DNA of 35,500 nucleotides from Thermosediminibacter litoriperuensis. GTDB taxonomy: Bacteria > Bacillota > Thermosediminibacteria > Thermosediminibacterales > Thermosediminibacteraceae. Position numbers and translations under genes: made by a program. Where the stretch lies: the NCBI RefSeq assembly GCF_008124715.1, contig NZ_VNHO01000023.1, forward strand, positions 1-35,500, given 5' to 3'. Positions 35,160-35,500 of the stretch are shown in pieces (the first letter of the stretch is position 1; every line of letters starts with the position of its first letter). Below the pieces are notes generated by a model. The model was not told where the DNA came from. It was given only the letters and a program-made list of their open reading frames with translations, and ran no database searches.

Positions 35160-35500
35160 CAGACTGTCGACAAAGTAACTGTCGACAGTCTTTTTTTGCA
35201 AAAGCTAGTACAAAAATCATCAGCTTTTTAGTAAAATTAAAGAAGATACAAAAATATTGTGGGGCGATGAAATGTTAACGAAGAAAAATCGAGAAATAAT
35301 AGAGCAGGTAGAATTAGTAAGCATCGATAGCTTAGTACCTCAAGACCATCTCCTTAGGGCAGTAGAAGAAAGCATCGACTTTAATTTCATTTATGATGAA
35401 GTAAAAGACCTATATAGCGAAAATACAGGAAGACCTAGTATTGACCCGGTAGTGTTAATTAAGCTACTCATGCTCCAAGCATTGTATGGAATCCGCTCCA
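35156..35500 (+). mobile_element. 5' end of an IS1182-like insertion sequence (partial)
   Basis: The left end of an insertion sequence that runs out of the window. The terminal repeat GGTTCAGACTGTCGACAAAG (35156-35175) matches 16 of 20 bases of the end of the element at 337-356. A 10-bp inverted repeat (35162-35171 with 35181-35190) followed by TTTTTTT lies just inside and would block outside transcripts from entering the transposase gene. Confidence 0.75.
35272..35500 (+). CDS. IS1182-family transposase, N-terminal part
   Basis: The first 76 codons of a transposase, cut off by the window edge. The protein begins MLTKKNREIIEQVELVSIDS, then LVPQDHLLRAVEESIDF and GRPSIDPVVLIKLLMLQAL, the N-terminal DUF772-type domain of IS1182/IS5-like transposases that precedes the DDE core. 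GGGGCGATGAA precedes the ATG. Codon use is A+T-rich compared with the chromosome genes nearby. The orientation is the same as that of the fragment at 3-329, but the two fragments cover different parts of the protein, so they cannot be shown to be the same element. Confidence 0.85.
   Translation, partial: MLTKKNREIIEQVELVSIDSLVPQDHLLRAVEESIDFNFIYDEVKDLYSENTGRPSIDPVVLIKLLMLQALYGIRS

Overview
The window looks like a chromosome segment of an anaerobic, spore-forming Firmicute of the class Clostridia, perhaps a thermophile of the Thermoanaerobacterales/Thermosediminibacterales type. This is an inference. It rests on the sporulation-type protease LonB beside LonA, a GerMN lipoprotein, a c-di-GMP-I (GEMM) riboswitch, strong Shine-Dalgarno sites, frequent TTG and GTG starts, and tRNA genes that all encode CCA. 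Nearly every gene lies on the minus strand, so operons read from high to low coordinates.

Layout. Positions 1-356 are the 3' end of an IS1182-like element, and 35156-35500 are the 5' end of a similar element in the same orientation. Next to the left copy lie an AT-rich MFS transporter and a DUF5680-like protein. Then follow ligA and pcrA (DNA repair), a TrpR-like YerC regulator, dipeptidase PepV, and a two-gene unit of universal stress protein and PAP2 phosphatase. A proteostasis block comes next: tig-clpP-clpX with a strong terminator, then lonB and lonA. Seven tRNA genes (Pro-Gly-Arg-His-Gln-Lys-Leu in transcription order) sit behind one clear promoter.

From 17.8 to 25.0 kb is a disaccharide-use locus: a LacI regulator, two ABC permeases, a binding lipoprotein, a GH65 phosphorylase and beta-phosphoglucomutase. 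Matching palindromic operators lie before the regulator and before the permeases. Imported alpha-glucoside would be phosphorolysed to beta-glucose-1-phosphate and isomerised to glucose-6-phosphate. The transport ATPase is not in the locus.

The most striking region is 25.0-28.5 kb. A c-di-GMP-I riboswitch with its own terminator precedes a sigma-54 activator (EBP) that has no sensor domain. Downstream lie four copies of a 9-bp half-site (AAAACGGGA) and, about 40 bp further on, a near-consensus sigma-54 promoter, placed just before a secreted subtilisin-like protease. Together they read as a compact relay from c-di-GMP through the EBP and a sigma-54 promoter to an extracellular protease.

The last part (28.6-33.1 kb) is one operon from a consensus promoter: UPF0316 protein, GerMN lipoprotein, RNase PH, RdgB, YfcE-type phosphodiesterase and a 2-hydroxyacid dehydrogenase. 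It is preceded by a large cell-wall amidase with copper-amine-oxidase-like and AMIN modules.
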